Of a stretch of 6,086 bases of DNA, positions 4,585 through 6,086 are shown piece by piece. Under the pieces are notes generated by a model. That model was given only the letters and a program-made list of their open reading frames with translations, did not search any database and was not told the origin of the DNA. The first letter of the stretch is position 1, and the number at the start of each line of letters is the position of its first letter. The DNA is from a bacterium (GTDB lineage: Bacteria; UBA9089; CG2-30-40-21; SBAY01): positions 1 to 6,086 of the forward strand of contig JASEHU010000140.1 in NCBI GenBank assembly GCA_030018635.1. Direction: 5' to 3'. The position numbers and the translations under genes are program-made.

Positions 4585-5993
4585 AGGTATTATTGATTAA
4601 CCCATTGCAAAAGAATATGATTACTACCTGCCTGCCTAAATATGTGGAAGAGGAGGCAGGATTCTATCCACCGCTTGGCCTGGCATTGATTGCCGGCTAT
4701 CTGCAAAAACAAACCAATTTTAAGGTAGAAATCATTGATGCCCTGGCTGAAAAATTAGATTTGGAGGAAATTGCGAATCAAGTTCGGCAAAAATCCCCTG
4801 AGATAGTCGGCATTACCACCACTACCTTTACCTTAATCGATGTGCTCAACATTGCTCAGGCAGTTAAGGAGATTAATAAAAATATCCATGTGGTTTTAGG
4901 CGGCCCCCACCTAAGCATTTATCCTGGGGAAACATTGGCACAAAAGGATATAGACTCGGTTGTCATTGGGGAAGGGGAGATTACCTTTTGTGAGTTGGTC
5001 AGGCATCTGGCTGACGAAAAACCATTGAATGAAATCGAAGGGGTTGGTTTTAAAAAAGAGGGGAAAATAATCATCAATCAACGCCGTGAATATATTCAAA
5101 ACCTGGATGAGATTCCATTTCCGGCACGGGAATTATTATCTTTAGGAAAATATTATTCCATTCATGGGCAAAAAGACCGGATGACGACGATTTTTACCTC
5201 CAGGGGTTGTCCTTATAATTGTTTGTTTTGCTATCATGCCTTTGGGAAGAAATTCAGATTTCGCAGTCCCGGAAATGTAGTGGACGAACTACAAGAAATT
5301 ATGAATTTGGGCATCAAGGAAATATTTTTCTTTGATGACCTTTTCACGGCTAAAAAAGATTTTGCCATGGGTATTTGTGAGGAGATAATCAGAAGGAAAT
5401 TGCATCTTGTTTGGGAAATTCGGGCAAGGATAAATACCGTTGATAGGGAAATATTGCAAAGATTGAAAGAGGCAGGTTGTCGGAGGATTTCCTATGGCGT
5501 TGAAGCCGGCACGGATAAAATCCTGAAGGTGTTACGGAAGGGAATAACCACACAGCAGGTAATTGAGGTGTTTAAACTAACTAAGGAAGTTGGATTTATT
5601 ACCTATGCGGATTTTATGATTGGCTCACCTACTGAAACCCGCCAGGAGATTTTAGAAACCATTCGCTTTGCCCAGAAACTTGCGCCAGACTTTGTCCAAT
5701 TTTCCATCACGACCCCATATCCAAATACCGATCTTTATCAATTAGGTTTGGAGAAAAAAATATTTAAGGAGGATTTCTGGCTGAAATTTGTCCAGAACCC
5801 AACTAAGGATTTCAAACCCCAAATCTTTAATGAAAATCTAACTTACGATGAATTGGTTGATTTATTAAATTACGCCTACAAAGGTTTTTATGTTAGACCA
5901 AAATTTATTCTTAAACGGCTGTTAAGTATTAAATCTACCAAAGAATTTTGCCGATATGCCAGGGCTGGATTAAGGCTGATACAGAATTTCTAA
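4581..5993 (+). CDS. B12-binding-domain radical SAM enzyme (BchE/methyltransferase-like class)
   Basis: This 470-residue protein has an N-terminal cobalamin-binding-type Rossmann domain (about 1-150) with PPLGLALIAGYL (30-41), VVLGGPH (104-110) and VIGEGE (128-133). A radical SAM TIM-barrel follows, with the 4Fe-4S ligands C210-PYN-C214-LF-C217, FFFDDLF (249-255), ISYGVEAG (303-310) and MIGSPTET (346-353). The C-terminus (about 400-470) is helical and not diagnostic. Family members use adenosylmethionine radicals and cobalamin for C-methylation of unactivated carbons, ring formation or tailoring of lipids, sugars and antibiotics; this substrate is unknown. The B12 domain lacks the classical DxHxxG, which is usual for this class. 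The ATG is embedded in the methyltransferase stop (ATGA, 4581-4584) and preceded by AGGAAAGG. As last gene of the operon it probably acts on the product of the two upstream enzymes. It needs anaerobic or oxygen-protected conditions. Confidence 0.88.
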   Translation: MKVLLINPLQKNMITTCLPKYVEEEAGFYPPLGLALIAGYLQKQTNFKVEIIDALAEKLDLEEIANQVRQKSPEIVGITTTTFTLIDVLNIAQAVKEINKNIHVVLGGPHLSIYPGETLAQKDIDSVVIGEGEITFCELVRHLADEKPLNEIEGVGFKKEGKIIINQRREYIQNLDEIPFPARELLSLGKYYSIHGQKDRMTTIFTSRGCPYNCLFCYHAFGKKFRFRSPGNVVDELQEIMNLGIKEIFFFDDLFTAKKDFAMGICEEIIRRKLHLVWEIRARINTVDREILQRLKEAGCRRISYGVEAGTDKILKVLRKGITTQQVIEVFKLTKEVGFITYADFMIGSPTETRQEILETIRFAQKLAPDFVQFSITTPYPNTDLYQLGLEKKIFKEDFWLKFVQNPTKDFKPQIFNENLTYDELVDLLNYAYKGFYVRPKFILKRLLSIKSTKEFCRYARAGLRLIQNF

Positions 5994-6086
5994 GGAAAAT
6001 TAGGACTGGTTTATTCCCCGAACGTCTTCAAGTAATCCCTCAGTTATCAGTTGTGAAGTAGGTTAGTTATCAATAGGTTCAAGGTG
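5994..6086. other. Non-coding tail, no clear terminator
   Basis: These 93 bp carry no reading frame of note. The only symmetry I find is CTTCA near 6027 with TGAAG near 6055, a 5-bp stem with a long loop and no T-run, too weak to call a terminator. AGTTATCA occurs twice (near 6043 and 6065), again filler-like. Confidence 0.4.

Noticed and set aside
4911..5099. 62-residue minus-strand frame opposite the radical SAM gene
   Set aside because: It is antisense to the B12-type domain and has no motif or ribosome site.
6027..6059. Terminator after the radical SAM gene
   Set aside because: It has only a 5-bp stem with a long loop and no T-run.

Overview
The window is about 6.1 kb of AT-rich bacterial DNA: roughly 42-45% GC in the two best-preserved metabolic genes I hand-counted, and near 28% in the left-end toxin-antitoxin remnant. 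Tight overlapping genes, purine-rich Shine-Dalgarno (SD) sites, a TTG start and consensus sigma-70-type promoters all point to a bacterium. The oxygen-sensitive B12/radical-SAM enzyme and simple-sequence intergenic filler would suit an anaerobic, possibly uncultivated lineage. No marker gene fixes the taxonomy, so that is inference.

Layout. Positions 1-576 (leftward) hold a MNT-type nucleotidyltransferase antitoxin followed by a HEPN partner that is cut off after about 60 residues and runs into unrelated filler. Positions 674-2694 (leftward) hold a two-gene unit: an NAD-dependent nucleotide-sugar epimerase, then, 2 bp later, a 365-residue protein. The C-terminal 200 residues of that protein are imidazoleglycerol-phosphate dehydratase (HisB), and the N-terminal 165 residues are a domain I do not recognise. 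A 15-bp tandem repeat sits in frame near the junction. Positions 2695-2966 are a divergent control region with a promoter for each direction, a 40-bp tandem repeat and a 24-bp inverted repeat built from the heptamer AATTATG. Positions 2967-5993 (rightward) hold three overlapping genes: a polyprenyl-phosphate-type family 2 glycosyltransferase, a zinc-ribbon SAM methyltransferase and a B12-binding-domain radical SAM enzyme.

How the genes may work together. The epimerase would supply an NDP-sugar, the glycosyltransferase could move a sugar onto a lipid carrier or other acceptor, and the methyltransferase and radical SAM enzyme could decorate the glycan or lipid. This is a guilt-by-association reading of a surface-glycan or glycolipid locus. 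The histidine enzyme is an outlier in this company.

The most notable points are the HisB fusion with a divergent metal-site region, a glycosyltransferase promoter placed so that its mRNA must be leaderless or nearly so, and a long, repeat-filled leader on the opposite (epimerase-hisB) transcript with a possible SD-preceded five-codon upstream ORF.
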